Below, piece by piece: positions 19,836 to 31,889 of a DNA stretch of 64,000 bases. The position numbers were made by a program, and so were the translations under genes. Positions within the stretch are counted from its first letter, which is position 1; every line of letters begins with the position of its first letter. The notes below the pieces were generated by a model. That model was not told the origin of the DNA. It did no database searches and saw nothing but the letters and a program-made list of their open reading frames with translations. Source of the stretch: Argyresthia goedartella (Eukaryota; Arthropoda; Insecta; Lepidoptera; Argyresthiidae); contig OX463829.1 of NCBI GenBank assembly GCA_949825045.1, forward strand, positions 19,810,715-19,874,714, written 5' to 3'.

Positions 19836-20351
19836 GTAAATGTTTACGTTTTCTGTTATGTTTATAATATTGTTGTATCTAGGTAATCAGTACAAAAACG
19901 TAAATGGAACTTAAATAGTTTGAAATACCTAACGGAAATATGACACGTATGACCGATTTACTCATCTTTACAGTTACACGCTAATGATGTTTGCAAACTC
20001 AGGCTAGAGTGTGTGTTGATTTAGCGACAAACGTGACTAAAAGACCTAAAAATAAGTAAATATGTAAATATCTACACACATACATCTAACAAACTCAAAA
20101 AACATAATTCATTAATAAATTTAATTAAATTGTACACTTAACCCCTAATATTTTAAAACTGAATCTTATCCGCGGTCGGAGTTCGTTAGTATAACTCCCA
20201 AATTTCCTTTCCCAGGCAACAAGTATCAGCTACAAATTCATGTTTATTAATTTAAAAATGCTAATCCGCTAGTAATTGAAAATAACTTATAAACTAAGTA
20301 TTTTTTTTTATTATTTACTATATTTACTACTACACTAGCTTCTTATCATTT
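19836..20351. other. No gene seen
   Basis: AT-rich spacer without a recognised feature. Confidence 0.3.
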
Positions 20352-20459
20352 TATGATCCGACTGTACCTTGTGACCTCTCATTGAGGATAACGGGCAGAT
20401 TATTGTATGATCCGACTGTACCTTGTGACCTCTCATTGAGGATAACGGGCAGATTATTT
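20352..20459 (+). repeat. Tandem duplication, 54-bp unit, two copies
   Basis: TATGATCCGACTGTACCTTG starts at 20352 and again at 20406. The units are identical as far as GGGCAGATTATT. It lies just upstream of a LINE 3' end, so the unit may be part of that element. Confidence 0.85.
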
Positions 20460-20469
20460 TTTGTGTGTG

Positions 20470-20625
20470 GAGCACATCGGGAAGTTTTCTTGGAGCATTT
20501 CCCTCTGTATGTAAGTAGTCAGATTTTACCACTAGCCATGGCCAACCCTCCCATCCGACTGGTCTAGACGATATCTCTAGTTAGAGACAAGCTCGCCTTT
20601 GTACACTTATTTTATATTAAGAGGT
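20470..20625 (+). repeat. LINE 3' end with conserved hairpin
   Basis: GATATCTCTAGTTAGAGACAAG followed by CTCGCCTTTGTACA (about 20570-20603) is the 3'UTR hairpin seen in LINE element 1. Upstream coding sequence is too decayed to recognise. Confidence 0.55.
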
Positions 20626-21265
20626 TGCCTGCATGTTTTAACAAGCTCCTTGAACATCAACTTTAAGTGTCATATTTCGCCACACTCTGCCCCAGAGGCA
20701 TAATCAACTATCCAGTAATATTTCGCCACACTCTGCCACAATCCGCCATCCGTTTTATTGAATAGACAAGTTAATCTGAATATCATAGTAAAGGCAGTGT
20801 CTGTCTGTCTGTTGGCCGACCGATGCAGCTGACAAGGCAATAAAAACTGTCAACGGAAGCAATTTCACCGCGCGGCACGCTTACGAGTAAAAAGTGACAA
20901 ATAATAAAACCGTTTAATATTTGACATACTGTGGAAAGGTTTTGGTACAAATTCACCATTTACATCTCCGGAAAAAATATATGTTATGAAGACATTCCCT
21001 GTTCCGACAAGGTTTTCGGGGTTTAAAACGTAAGGCCACGCCCAATTGTTGAAGATTTGCAGCCCGTTTGCTCCTCTTATCTAACATAATACGTTTAAAA
21101 AAAATGGTTATCTATCATTAAGGTGGGCTTATGCACCTCTTCCAATCCGTTTGGGAAAGGAACTTGACGTATTTTGATTGATTTATCTAAGATGTATTTG
21201 TATGATGGCGCCGCCGAGACACAAGCTGGGCAACAATCTGAGTAGATTGGTTTAGTCATACAAAG
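20626..21265. other. No gene; short internal duplication
   Basis: ATATTTCGCCACACTCTGCC occurs at 20672 and 20718 (46-bp period). Otherwise AT-rich and non-coding. Confidence 0.45.
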
Positions 21266-21287
21266 CACACACACACACACACACAAA
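21266..21287. repeat. CA microsatellite
   Basis: Eleven CA units. Confidence 0.95.
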
Positions 21288-21289
21288 TA

Positions 21290-21430
21290 CACACCCATGC
21301 ATACGGGGTGGCAGAGGTACCGATTAACAGCCATAATTGATCCAACCCTTGCGTGGGAATAACTATTAAATTTATCAGAATGTCATAAAGCATCGACCTC
21401 CGCATATTTGTATGTGTTACCGGCAAAATA
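21290..21430 (-). repeat. Dispersed repeat C, minus-strand copy
   Basis: GCATACGGGGTGGCAGAGG is the complement of the CCTCTGCCACCCCGTATGG block of the other copies. The rest is strongly diverged. Confidence 0.5.
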
Positions 21431-21756
21431 TGAAATCTAGGTATTGAATGCAATGCCTAGGCAATGTATAGAATGCCGGGCCTCCTTAGGCAATGTGTGA
21501 AATATTATTTCAAAATTTCCCTGAAAAAAATATGTATTTCGTGTGCTATTCAGAATTTTCTGTCCTTAGTATCCGATATACCGTACATTGCGTATTATGA
21601 TTTATGCGCTGTATAGATTGCATATGAAACGCGTGAAATACGTAACTTTTCATGAATTTACTATCAATTTTAAACATTTCATTCATTGCCTAGGCTTTAT
21701 ATACATAGAAGGATTCCATAAAAATCCGGTGACATAACATAACATGATATTTATAC

Positions 21757-22032
21757 ACAGGCACATACATTGATTCTGACCCCACACTGGGATACCCTGT
21801 GTTGTGGGAACCAGAATCAGCAACTTCACCAACATGTAAATATCCAAGACCTGAATTTTAATATTACATTGTTTCCTTTAAATATTGTTATTTTAAAAGT
21901 TGATTATATAATAATTTGATGTTATTTAAATAATTGAAAAAGGGTTCTTTTTCTTCCTCCCCAGCCGGGATTCGAACACGGAACCTCTCGCTCAGGAAGC
22001 ACAGTCTCGCCCACAACACCACAGAGGTCGAC
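21757..22032 (-). mobile_element. SINE-like family A, minus-strand copy with long insert
   Basis: Minus-strand B box GTTCGAATCCC (21967-21977), and the family's 3' end GATTCTGACCCCACACTGGG at left. Between the body (CCAAGACCTG, ~21841-21850) and the head (CCCCAGCCGGG, ~21959) lie about 110 AT-rich bases absent from other copies, probably an insertion. Confidence 0.7.
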
Positions 22033-23180
22033 ACATATGCACAAACGTACTAAAAACATTTGTACACATACAATTATTCACGGCATGCCATATTAAAATT
22101 GCTACTTAATAAATTTGGTGTTACGCAGCAGATTACCCAACATTATTATTTCATCATCCAAGAATCCAACGCGGTATGATTAAAGCAAATTTTGGTGTAA
22201 TCTTAGTTTTTGATGGGCATTAGAGTCACCGTATAAAATACATCAACGGGATTAGCAACACAATAAATACAATATAGGTGACTTTATATACTGTTTCCAC
22301 AGACTTGTATATGCGCTTGAACAGGTCTCCACTTTATTTGTGCCGCAACTGGTTTTTGGCTCAATAGAAAGTATGTAGTGAGAGTAGGAGACGTTACTTA
22401 TTGAACGTAAATTGCCAAAAAAATCTAAAAATAATATATTTTAACCCGACTACTCATAATAATAAAAAATAATAGTAGTTAATGTGACTTCCAAAATGAG
22501 AGGCTTTAATATACGAGTGTTTCATAATTACAACACACGAGTATTTGAATGCCTAATTATATACATACATACACTGCTTTATCATATTATTCATAAGCTC
22601 TCTATGATTGTTAATTTATAGTTATATTTAAAATGTAACTTCTGATAAGTTCGATTTTAAAATTAGTTTGGCAATTAGCGAAGCGGCCAATTTGCATGGG
22701 TATACTATACTTAGTATTGCTTTAAGATAAAGTTATTTAGCGCCCACAGACCAGGTTTTTTATGTTCCTGGTTGGGCTTTACCTACTAACATAATTATAA
22801 TGCAAATATATATAAGTGGTGATATTTTAGGCTTCAGTAATTCCAACTATAAATATAGCTTTCGAAACCTTCCTCTTTCAGACCACAAAGGTCTTTTAAA
22901 TAAAGGTCGCACATCTTTAGCACCAATAAACAACCATTATACTACCAGTTTGTAAATGGCAAAAGTTCATCTAAGCATCGTCCCACATCTCTACACAAAA
23001 CAAGATTTACCGCTACGTAACTGAGTGTAGTCTTTTTAGTTTTATTATAGCGAGTTTAAAATGTTCACTGGCATCTAAAAATTATACCTACATGACTATA
23101 ACAGCAGGCAAGATGCTTCCTTGCTTTCGTTTTCAACTATATCATGTCGAATAGACAACACGCTTATTAAAACATTAAAC
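22033..23180. other. No gene; one palindromic repeat relative
   Basis: GAGGCTTTAATATACGAGTG (22500) and ACGAGTATTTGAATGCCTAA (22537) form an imperfect inverted repeat resembling the GAGGGCATTAAAACTC...GAGTTTTAATGCCTAATTAT arms of family D. No gene is visible in the rest. Confidence 0.4.
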
Positions 23181-23295
23181 GTGTTACCACCAAAAATATT
23201 AAACGGCGTTTAACCTAAAACAAACGTCAAATCCCATAAATACATGTTTTTAAACAAGTGTTGAACAGTAATTTATTTTTTTGTGGTAAGGCCCT
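23181..23295 (+). mobile_element. Small MITE family M, copy 2
   Basis: Starts GTGTTACCACCAAAAATATT and ends TTTTTTTGTGGTAAGGCCC. Its interior matches copy 1 in reverse orientation (TTAAACGGCGTTTAACC, CAAATCCCATA, TTTAAACAAGTGTTGAACAG). No exact target duplication is visible. Confidence 0.7.
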
Positions 23296-23330
23296 AAAAT
23301 ACCATATCTTTGTACCAAAAATCGCGGGTT

Positions 23331-24539
23331 CAAACTGACAGGCGCGAAAACGGACCTACAGCCTACAGCGGAAGTGACGTAATAATTGATGTCAGTAAGG
23401 GACAGAGCTATGCGACAATCTCCTCCTTTTTTCGCAAAGAAAAGGAAATTGAGACAGATGCACCCTTCGATTTATAAACAAGTGCCGTTTAACGTCAGTT
23501 ATTATTTTATTTGATTTAGCAGTATATTTTGATAAAAATCACTGCTAAATCAAATAAAAACGTGCAAAAGAGGAGCATTTTATGTTTTTAGGTCTCAAAA
23601 TATTCCTTAATCTGATAAAATCCAACCGAAGCTTCTCTGTTACGACAACATGCTCTTATAACACGTAATCGGTGTCAGATGGTAAGAAAAAGTTATGTGT
23701 GCTACATTTTCACTTAACAAATAAAGACAAATAAATCACGTTCTGTCGAATGGGCAAAGCGTAACCTTCACAGCTGCGGCGATGGGCCTGCCCCCTGTCA
23801 CGCATAATAGGGTATTGAATAACTAGCTAAGCGTGGGCACAATTGGTATCTGCCACCCCGTATGGGAATAGGCGTAACGCTATGTTTGCATATGTGTGTG
23901 TGTATGTGGTGGCCACTCAGGTAACGTGAGACATTGAGCTTCAAAGGCCACGTTTTCAGGCACCTTTTTAGGCACCCATGCAATTGGGTAGAAGATAACT
24001 TCTTCCTCTTCTCTTAAGTAACTTGTATGTCCCCACCGAGGGGCAAATGCCTAATTGACTGTTAAAATCAAATATCCCAAGCATTAGATTAATTCTTTTT
24101 TGCTGCAGCCGGCATGCTATTTCCTTCTCGAACCCAAGGAATCTAGTCAGCTCTATTAGTTAGTAAGTATGTTGTACTCCTACGGCTTAAATAAGTAGTT
24201 ACCAAAGGAAACTCTATCATTTCCTCCACGCCAGGCACGCGGAAGGTACGGTCAACTATAACATACTACTACCATCGTGGTCATTATGACGTACGAAATA
24301 AGAATGCTTCAAAAGGTCTACCTTGACCAATAGTACTGAATGAATGTGAAGATTGCCAAGCGTTCCGTTCGGGTAATGCATTTCCGTCTTAGCCATAAAG
24401 TAACGCAACTTGGCTCGACTGCAATGTTTTTATACGACTATCTATTACCTACTCTGTTTCTTGACACCTGTTCACCTAGCCATCCCCGAACAGTGTTGCT
24501 ATCTTACAGAATAGACAGTGCAAAAGAGTAGATCTATGA
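23331..24539 (+). repeat. 1,209-bp direct tandem duplication, unit 1
   Basis: Identical to 24540-25748 except for the single difference I noticed (A at 24343, C at 25552). It contains a copy of dispersed repeat C (23770-23885) and a perfect hairpin (23505-23523 with 23541-23559). There is no gene in it; short frames of about 60 codons are copied with it. Confidence 0.95.
23505..23559. repeat. Perfect 19-bp hairpin, repeated in both tandem units
   Basis: TTTTATTTGATTTAGCAGT (23505-23523) and its exact complement (23541-23559), 17-base loop. Its twin is at 24714-24768. Confidence 0.85.
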
Positions 24540-25748
24540 CAAACTGACAGGCGCGAAAACGGACCTACAGCCTACAGCGGAAGTGACGTAATAATTGATG
24601 TCAGTAAGGGACAGAGCTATGCGACAATCTCCTCCTTTTTTCGCAAAGAAAAGGAAATTGAGACAGATGCACCCTTCGATTTATAAACAAGTGCCGTTTA
24701 ACGTCAGTTATTATTTTATTTGATTTAGCAGTATATTTTGATAAAAATCACTGCTAAATCAAATAAAAACGTGCAAAAGAGGAGCATTTTATGTTTTTAG
24801 GTCTCAAAATATTCCTTAATCTGATAAAATCCAACCGAAGCTTCTCTGTTACGACAACATGCTCTTATAACACGTAATCGGTGTCAGATGGTAAGAAAAA
24901 GTTATGTGTGCTACATTTTCACTTAACAAATAAAGACAAATAAATCACGTTCTGTCGAATGGGCAAAGCGTAACCTTCACAGCTGCGGCGATGGGCCTGC
25001 CCCCTGTCACGCATAATAGGGTATTGAATAACTAGCTAAGCGTGGGCACAATTGGTATCTGCCACCCCGTATGGGAATAGGCGTAACGCTATGTTTGCAT
25101 ATGTGTGTGTGTATGTGGTGGCCACTCAGGTAACGTGAGACATTGAGCTTCAAAGGCCACGTTTTCAGGCACCTTTTTAGGCACCCATGCAATTGGGTAG
25201 AAGATAACTTCTTCCTCTTCTCTTAAGTAACTTGTATGTCCCCACCGAGGGGCAAATGCCTAATTGACTGTTAAAATCAAATATCCCAAGCATTAGATTA
25301 ATTCTTTTTTGCTGCAGCCGGCATGCTATTTCCTTCTCGAACCCAAGGAATCTAGTCAGCTCTATTAGTTAGTAAGTATGTTGTACTCCTACGGCTTAAA
25401 TAAGTAGTTACCAAAGGAAACTCTATCATTTCCTCCACGCCAGGCACGCGGAAGGTACGGTCAACTATAACATACTACTACCATCGTGGTCATTATGACG
25501 TACGAAATAAGAATGCTTCAAAAGGTCTACCTTGACCAATAGTACTGAATGCATGTGAAGATTGCCAAGCGTTCCGTTCGGGTAATGCATTTCCGTCTTA
25601 GCCATAAAGTAACGCAACTTGGCTCGACTGCAATGTTTTTATACGACTATCTATTACCTACTCTGTTTCTTGACACCTGTTCACCTAGCCATCCCCGAAC
25701 AGTGTTGCTATCTTACAGAATAGACAGTGCAAAAGAGTAGATCTATGA
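24540..25748 (+). repeat. 1,209-bp direct tandem duplication, unit 2
   Basis: Second unit, beginning CAAACTGACAGGCGCGAAAA exactly where the first ends (GTAGATCTATGAC). Near-identity means either a very recent duplication or an assembly artefact in which two haplotypes were laid end to end. Confidence 0.95.
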
Positions 25749-26039
25749 CCAAGCTGAACTCACGACAAAGTAAGATCCTGAACCTCACATTATTCGATCC
25801 AACAGCAATAGGAACATATTTGCGCTTCAGTTATGTTGTAAATGCAAAACACAGAATGGAATACCGACACGGCTTTCCTGCTCGATATGGCGATACCGGC
25901 AAAAACAATATTCAGTCTCATTCGTGCACACATGTAATTTAGCATATGCGATGAAAATAAAAGCTGTTAAGCATCGCATTTGAGTTGCAGAAACATAAAT
26001 ATTGGCTTTTTTTATAGTTAGTATCTGTGAGTCGTCTCC
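25749..26039. other. No gene seen
   Basis: Unremarkable sequence between the tandem duplication and a SINE copy. Confidence 0.3.
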
Positions 26040-26222
26040 ACATTAACATACAGGCACATACATTGCTTCTGGCCCCACACTACGATACCCTGTGAACCAG
26101 AAACAGCAACGTCACACACATATAAACATCCAAGACCTGTTTTTTTTACCCCCAGCCGGGGTTCGAACCCGGGACCTCTCGCATGGTGGGCAGAGCCACA
26201 ATTACTGCGTCACAGAGATCTT
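26040..26222 (-). mobile_element. SINE-like family A, well-preserved minus copy
   Basis: Minus-strand head with B box GGGTTCGAACC (26159-26170) and degraded A-box region near 26205-26220; body AACATCCAAGACCTG; 3' end CTTCTGGCCCCACACTACG. It is one of the most complete copies and useful as a consensus guide. Confidence 0.75.
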
Positions 26223-27553
26223 CTCAAAAGATAAAAATATGTTTAATTGTTATTCAAGAGTTTCTTGATAGATATTTAGATTTCACCTGCTCACCGCTTT
26301 CAACTAATCGTATAGTTAAACCGGTGCTAGAGTCCTAAGATCCATTTTGCAGTGAAAATTCAGCATTCGTTCGTCTAGTATTGACTATCCAAGAATAAGA
26401 AAACATTCTACGTGCTCCGTCACAGACCTCGCCACAGTCATCATCATAAAGCAAATTACCACCATTCCATATGTTATTGAATATTTCTCGTGAAAACCGG
26501 AGCTCATCAACATTTTCAAACGTATCCGCCGCCATCATCATTTATCTATCGGAATCGTTTCATCTGATACTTCAAGCACCATTAAATCTGCTCACTATTT
26601 CCACAGGCCTAATTATCTTGTCTAATTTCCTGGCGGCATCAGTTCGGTGTAACGGAATTCTTTTCAATAGATTCTTTCACGAGTTTCATGACTTTCAGGT
26701 GGTTTCTAATGAAGTCATGCGGAATCGCGGTTTTCGCATGCGTTTTGTGAATTGTGATAGATTTTTTCGATCATAATAATCTTAAGGTCGGTTTTATTAA
26801 AAACAAAATAATTCTTAAATAACGTCCAAATAAAAACATATGGAAATATTTTTAAGCGTAGGCCATTATAACTTACGATCAAACGACATGTTCTGTGTTT
26901 TTTTATTATCTAGTTAAATTGCAGATATTAATAGTATCGAGTATGTAGTAGTGTATGCTACATGTGTTTATACTACTGGTAAAGTAAGCTAAAAATACAG
27001 TTTTGCGGCAAAATATGTACATCAATGATGTTTTTTTTATAAATTTATTCAGGCACTAGAAATGAGAATCAGCGGAGTTCTACCAAAACTTGGTGTTCTA
27101 CTACCAATATGAAGTTATGTATAAGCAAAGTTTCAGCGGTGTAAATTTTATTCCTCCAATTTTTCCTGGCTATTGGAAGAATCTCATCAATACCACGATA
27201 GGATGCTCTCGATGACTTATAGACTAGTTTTTTAATGTGTTAACGATGTTATTTACTCTAGTTGCTAAATCTATATCAATGACACGCTTGTTAAGCTTAT
27301 TAAATCAAGTGGGCAGGGTTCATTATAATAAAAGTGTAAATAAAACATTTTGAACCGGTTTTAATTGTACTGATATCACCGTGTATGTTGACCTCCGTAT
27401 TAAAATACGAGTCAGCAGCAAGGTACACATACAGGGTTTTTGTTTTTCAAAAGTCAATTTATTCATAAATTTATAAATGTAGCATAATAAGACACGGTCA
27501 TTATTGCAACTTAAATAAACTTAAAAAAATATCTAACAGGTTGGAACACCTTC
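26223..27553. other. No assigned gene; small unassigned frames
   Basis: A minus-strand frame (26335-26541) of 68 codons and a plus-strand frame (26471-26776) overlap; neither resembles a family I know nor has clear splice sites. The remainder is AT-rich. Confidence 0.3.
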
Positions 27554-27563
27554 CTAAGACTTA

Positions 27564-27613
27564 TATAGATTTAAATTACTTATACAAACTGTAATAAGTA
27601 ATTTAAATCTATA
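27564..27613. repeat. Perfect 20-bp inverted repeat
   Basis: TATAGATTTAAATTACTTAT (27564-27583), ten-base loop, exact complement at 27594-27613. Confidence 0.85.
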
Positions 27614-27709
27614 CTAAGCGTGTTTCCTATAACATACAACAATAAATTGTTTCCTATACGATCTTTGATATGATAAGTCACATTTATTACAAATAGGGTG
27701 ATATTTAAT

Positions 27710-28048
27710 GGCAACAAATATAATGATCACCAAAATATTTTTTCTACCCAAAATGGATAAATGAACACCAAAAGTTGCAAAAAATATCAGGGCAAAATAC
27801 TGCGGTAGCTTAGGTGAAGGGTAGAGGGGGTGAGCGAAGCGAAGCCCCCTTTATCTTTCGTGTTAGGTTGAACATGTAAGAACATAAAAAAATACTTAAA
27901 ATATAAACTTAAGACACAAAACATAAAAAGAAGTTCGGTGATCATTTATCCAAACACAATTTGGTGGACATTTATCCATTCTGGCAGTCATTTCGAATTT
28001 ATTGGTAGTAAAATAGGTGCTTTTTTGGTAATCGTTTAAAATTAAGCC
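27710..28048 (-). mobile_element. MITE family X, copy 2 (9-bp target duplication)
   Basis: Orientation opposite to copy 1: starts GGCAACAAATATAATGATCA and ends GTTTAAAATTAAGCC. ATATTTAAT flanks both sides exactly (27701-27709 and 28049-28057). The shared core is complete. 339 bp, no coding capacity. Confidence 0.9.
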
Positions 28049-28481
28049 ATATTTAATTAGCTGACCATATTTTGGGGAATGATAGTGTCCAAGATTATGA
28101 TAAACTTTCCCCAAGAAATGTATGGCCGCAAACTATTTCAAGCCTCCCATAGAAACTTGTTATCAGCTTATCGGGTCAATGTACTGAACATTTCTTCCAT
28201 TTGCTACCGTATGGTTCTTGGGGAAAGTTGTTCCTATCGATAGGTATCTACTATCATTCCATAGAATATGGTCACGAATGAATGAAATATTTCTGTGTCC
28301 AAAATCGAGCAACACGTTGGACGTTCTTTGCAGAATCGGTACAATTTCAAGAACGAATTCTTTAGCGTTAATTAACTACCAAGGTGGTTTAACTTCATAA
28401 CTCTACCACGATTTACCGGTCATTTTGCAGTTTTATTATCATATAACATTTTAAATGTACTGCCTTGATATATGTACCTGC
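28049..28481. other. No gene seen
   Basis: GGGGAAAGTTGTTCC (28216) and a minus-strand relative GGGAATGATAGTG...ACTTTCCCC (28076-28115) give a loose inverted repeat, possibly the edges of another MITE. No gene. Confidence 0.3.
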
Positions 28482-28724
28482 AATGGGGTATGGGGTTAAT
28501 CTAGCTCAAAACAGTCCTTGATGTTAATAATTTTGTAATTATGTATTCCTGCTTATTAATTATAGTAATTAATATTGTAATATTTGTATTACTTAAGCAC
28601 AAGCAATTTTTAAAAGAGATTTTAAAATCAATCTGTGGGAGTTTTTACACCCTTCTTCTCCCACAATGGTCCAATGTAGAGAAGCGGCAAAAAATTACGT
28701 TTGCTAATTATATGTAAATATCTA
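28482..28724 (+). repeat. Orphan 3' end of LINE family A/B/C
   Basis: From TATGGGGTTAATCTAGCTCA to ATATGTAAATATCTA this matches the last codons (VWG stop) and 3'UTR of copy B (16135-16375). The insertion is severely 5' truncated and the TTTGAC tail is lost. Confidence 0.8.
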
Positions 28725-28834
28725 ACCTCAAGGGGTGGCTGAGGCAAAGTTGTGGCATAGTTTAGCTTGTATTTTATTTCTTTTTTTTTTTGTACTTACA
28801 GGAAATTTTCTCTTGTTTATGATATTAGAAAACC
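28725..28834. other. Repeat C-like scrap
   Basis: CAAGGGGTGGCTGAGGCAAAG resembles the CCACCCC...GAGGC block of repeat C. Too short for a firm call. Confidence 0.25.
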
Positions 28835-29014
28835 ACACGCTTCTGGCCCCACACTAGGATATCCTGTGTCGTGGGAACCAGAAACAGCGACGTCACACAC
28901 ATAAACATCCAAGACCTGGGGATTCTTTTTTTTTCTCTACCCCCAGCCGGGCCAGGAACCCGGGACCTCTCGCATGGTAGGCAGAGCCATAACCGCTGCG
29001 CCACAGAGGTTGTC
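28835..29014 (-). mobile_element. SINE-like family A, minus copy
   Basis: CTTCTGGCCCCACACTAGGA at left, body ACATCCAAGACCTGG, head CCCCCAGCCGGG...ACCCGGGACCTCTCGCATGG and CCGCTGCGCCACAGAGGT. The B box has lost its TTCGA core (GCCAGGAACC), so transcription would be impaired. Confidence 0.7.
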
Positions 29015-30769
29015 ACTAAGTATGGTATATATCCATAATTCAGCTCTCCTATTCAACACATTCATTCAACAGCTATAAGACATGAAGGTTTCCTCAATTT
29101 TTTTCCATCACCAACGTCCGTTTAATGTGTGTAAGGTAAACCATAACACAAGTAAGATAAAATAAAATAAGTGAAAACCTACTCAGCTATCTTCACATTG
29201 TTGTCGCTAATCGTCAAAACGTTTAACGTTAACAGTTTTAACACCTAGTGCAACGCGTCTGACCCAAAAAGGAATGTACTTGGACAGGCCCAAAGCGGTC
29301 GCCCGACGATTGGTCGTGCCTTGCTTCACAATAGAGTACGTGCCAGTCCCTTAACTACACGAGTGTTCAAATAACTACTCTTCAGTACTGCAAAGTACCA
29401 TCACTAACAGTTTTGCAACACTTACTCAAGTATGGAAAAGTGTCTTGTAAATTGCGTAGGTGTAAAATAATGGCTGTATGTGGAGCAGCGTTTCGTAAAT
29501 TGCATAAAGCTCAAGATTTACATTGGAGGTATTGTAAGAGCCAAAGGTCATGGTAGTTCAGAGCAAAAACATTGTCGTTCACTATGTGAATGAACTCCCA
29601 AAGTTGACTCATCGTTGTGTGAAACAGATCACTTACAAGATACCAAACAATATCAAGGCCAGTTCATTCCCATATCAAGTCACTGGCCGGCTACAAACTT
29701 GTTGGCAGAAATGCTGAAGGAAAAAGAAAAAGAACTTGTTTCGAAAAAGGAACAAAAGTTGAAGAGAAAGAAAGCGGAAACGCTGTGTTTATATTTATAG
29801 AGAGCTGTCCAGTGCCGTGCTATCGAGACGTGATATCATTACAGCAAATACGTGACCAAGTACCTTATGATTTGTGTACCAGCCTTCTTGTTCGACCATT
29901 ACTCTCTAGTCTAGAGCCTATCAGGTATTTAGGTAAATGGGGCAGCATTGTTTCGAATCTGCTGAGTATTATCACCATGATTGTCTATTTCAAATTTCCC
30001 GGGATTTCGATTGATTTCCTAACAGATTATTCAACACGGAGGCGAAGTTAGCACCTGTGACCGGAGATTTTACGCTGATGCACAAGTTACGTCATTACTA
30101 GTGGTAAAAGTGTAGACTTGGTGAGGTAGGGATGCATATCTAGTTAACTTGGCTTCCGTGGGTGACATGCTACGTACACCTTGTGATACTGATGATAGAC
30201 TGAGCAGGTAATGGTAGTCAGTTGAGTTCATTATGATGTCAACTTATCTGTGAGTTAGGTTAGACGGCAGGCTTTGGAGAATTTCCGTCAGTATCTGAGA
30301 GGATTCCAACTTTTACTTTGGTTTTACCTTGGTAATAGTTTATATAGACAGTAAGTAGGCTTCTGCCAGTCCATTTTGGAAAGGCAAATGCCTTTAAAAA
30401 ATGGACATTTACTTTTATATTTTTTCTTCTCTTCTTCAATTTATTATTGGTTTACCAGTCGAATAGGAACTTTCAATGTAAGTGTTACGAGTCGTTTTCT
30501 AAACCTACTTAGACCATCACGAAAACCCAAACGACCTGTTTCTAGAACTCTAACAAGGAAATCAACTTGGAACGCCTAACTAAGTGGGCAAGAAAAAGTA
30601 TGTAGGTACGTAATAAAATTCGTAATTGCTTTACTATCCGTATAAAGCTGTCAGGCCTAATAGGTAAGTATTTGAGTGCTGATTCGATGCAATATTATCT
30701 ATACATAAATTCAAATTAGCTTAAACAATAATTTAATAAATAAACACACAATACATCATGGATCAGCCA
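29015..30769. other. No assigned gene; decayed coding-like stretch
   Basis: GAAGGTTTCCTC...TTTTCCATCACC near 29080-29112 matches a widespread repeat also at 52745-52780. Around 29590-30050 two frames (61 and 88 codons, one with a lysine/glutamate-rich LKEKEKELVSKKEQKLKRKK segment) lie close together and could be the remains of a transposon or gene. I cannot assign them. Confidence 0.3.
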
Positions 30770-30870
30770 TTCTTCAACTCTCTGGCCGATGGCAGATATA
30801 CATGCCCTGGTTTGCTGGAAGAAATCTCTTTTTAGAGATAAGCTTGCCTTTGTATATGCATTTTCTTGTA
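30770..30870 (+). repeat. LINE 3' end with conserved hairpin
   Basis: CTGGTTTGCTGGAAGAAATC, TCTTTTTAGAGATAAGCTTG and CCTTTGTATATGC (30810-30862) match the 3'UTR of LINE element 1 closely. Confidence 0.65.
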
Positions 30871-30894
30871 AAATATGAATTAGGAATTATGTGT

Positions 30895-31110
30895 GAGCCA
30901 GATATGATCGTCCATGCGGTCTGCCCATATTCTCAGGAGGCTGCCAGAACCCCCCCTCAGCCTTGAGGTCGTAGAGGCTATTCTGTAGCACTCCTGCGCA
31001 AACATTGTTGATGCGCTTCAGAATTGGGACAGCTTCATCAGCACCCTGAAAACATTTGTATGCTGGACACGAAGGGCATATCTACGTATAGCTGCCCCAT
31101 AGGGTGGAGG
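30895..31110 (-). pseudogene. Decayed LINE C-terminal coding remnant
   Basis: On the minus strand about 31070-30900 translates as HTNVFRVLMKLSQF-stop-SASTMFAQE, matching the conserved YNNxFRvLmkLPRFCSASxMFA block of a Jockey-type LINE known from moths. It is interrupted by stops and lies head-to-tail against the plus-strand tail at 30870. Confidence 0.55.
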
Positions 31111-31889
31111 TGTAAAAGTGGCCATTTCTTTGCGGCTTTTGCGATGCGCACCAGGTTTCTGTTTTTATGTCATTTTGTTCTAAGTTTAATGACCATATTT
31201 ATTTTATTTTGCATGAATGGATACGAGCACCGACGAAAACATCAGCAATATTATATAAAGACTGTCTTTCTATACGTGTTCAACCAACGGTGACCTAGTG
31301 CATTGCAACAAACGTGTTTGTACTCAAGGCAACTTCATCCACATTATTCAAACGTTGGGTCAAGCTGACAGCCAATTAAAATTTGATTGCTTAATCTATT
31401 TATTTTCTTTGATTAACTAACATTATACTTAATAATTGGTTTTAAATAGTGTTACCAGAAGCTCAATATAAGTATTATTTCGAGTTTTATGAAACTTTAG
31501 TCAGTTTAATTACGTCCGACGGAGCAAAACACTTTATACACAGAGGTCTCAGGCTTTTCTTCCCTACAATTATGGCTGAACAAAAAATCTCTATAAAAAC
31601 TGATCTCCATGTCAATAGGCACACAAAAACTATAGCGTAGAACCAGCTCTGTATGAAGACATTGAAAAAGGAAGCATTGGTATTCAGCTAGAACTAGCCG
31701 TGGTTAGTACGTGTCGTCTATTCAAACTGTACGTGACGAGATTCTATAGATTCAGGCAGGAAACTCTGTGATTAATTGACAATGAATAAAATGTAAGATT
31801 TAGCTGTTACATTACTTGTGGCATATCTGATTTTACAGAGTACCAAATTCAAAGTCTTAATTAATAATAATAAATAAATATATATTAGA
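31111..31889. other. No assigned gene
   Basis: A 63-codon plus-strand frame (31449-31640; EAQYKYYFEFYETLVSLITS at its start) is preceded by TTTTAAATAG, a weak acceptor-like site. I do not recognise it; it may be chance. Confidence 0.25.

Noticed and set aside
23798..25740. Pairs of ~60-codon frames identical in two places
   Set aside because: Identity comes from the 1,209-bp tandem duplication; the frames themselves cover repeat C and have no coding signature.
26335..26776. Overlapping 68- and 101-codon frames on opposite strands
   Set aside because: Neither shows a known motif, splice boundaries or codon bias; one must be a shadow and both may be chance.
29615..30051. Possible transposase C-terminus with a lysine/glutamate-rich segment
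   Set aside because: No catalytic motif or terminal inverted repeats could be found, so I leave it as unassigned.
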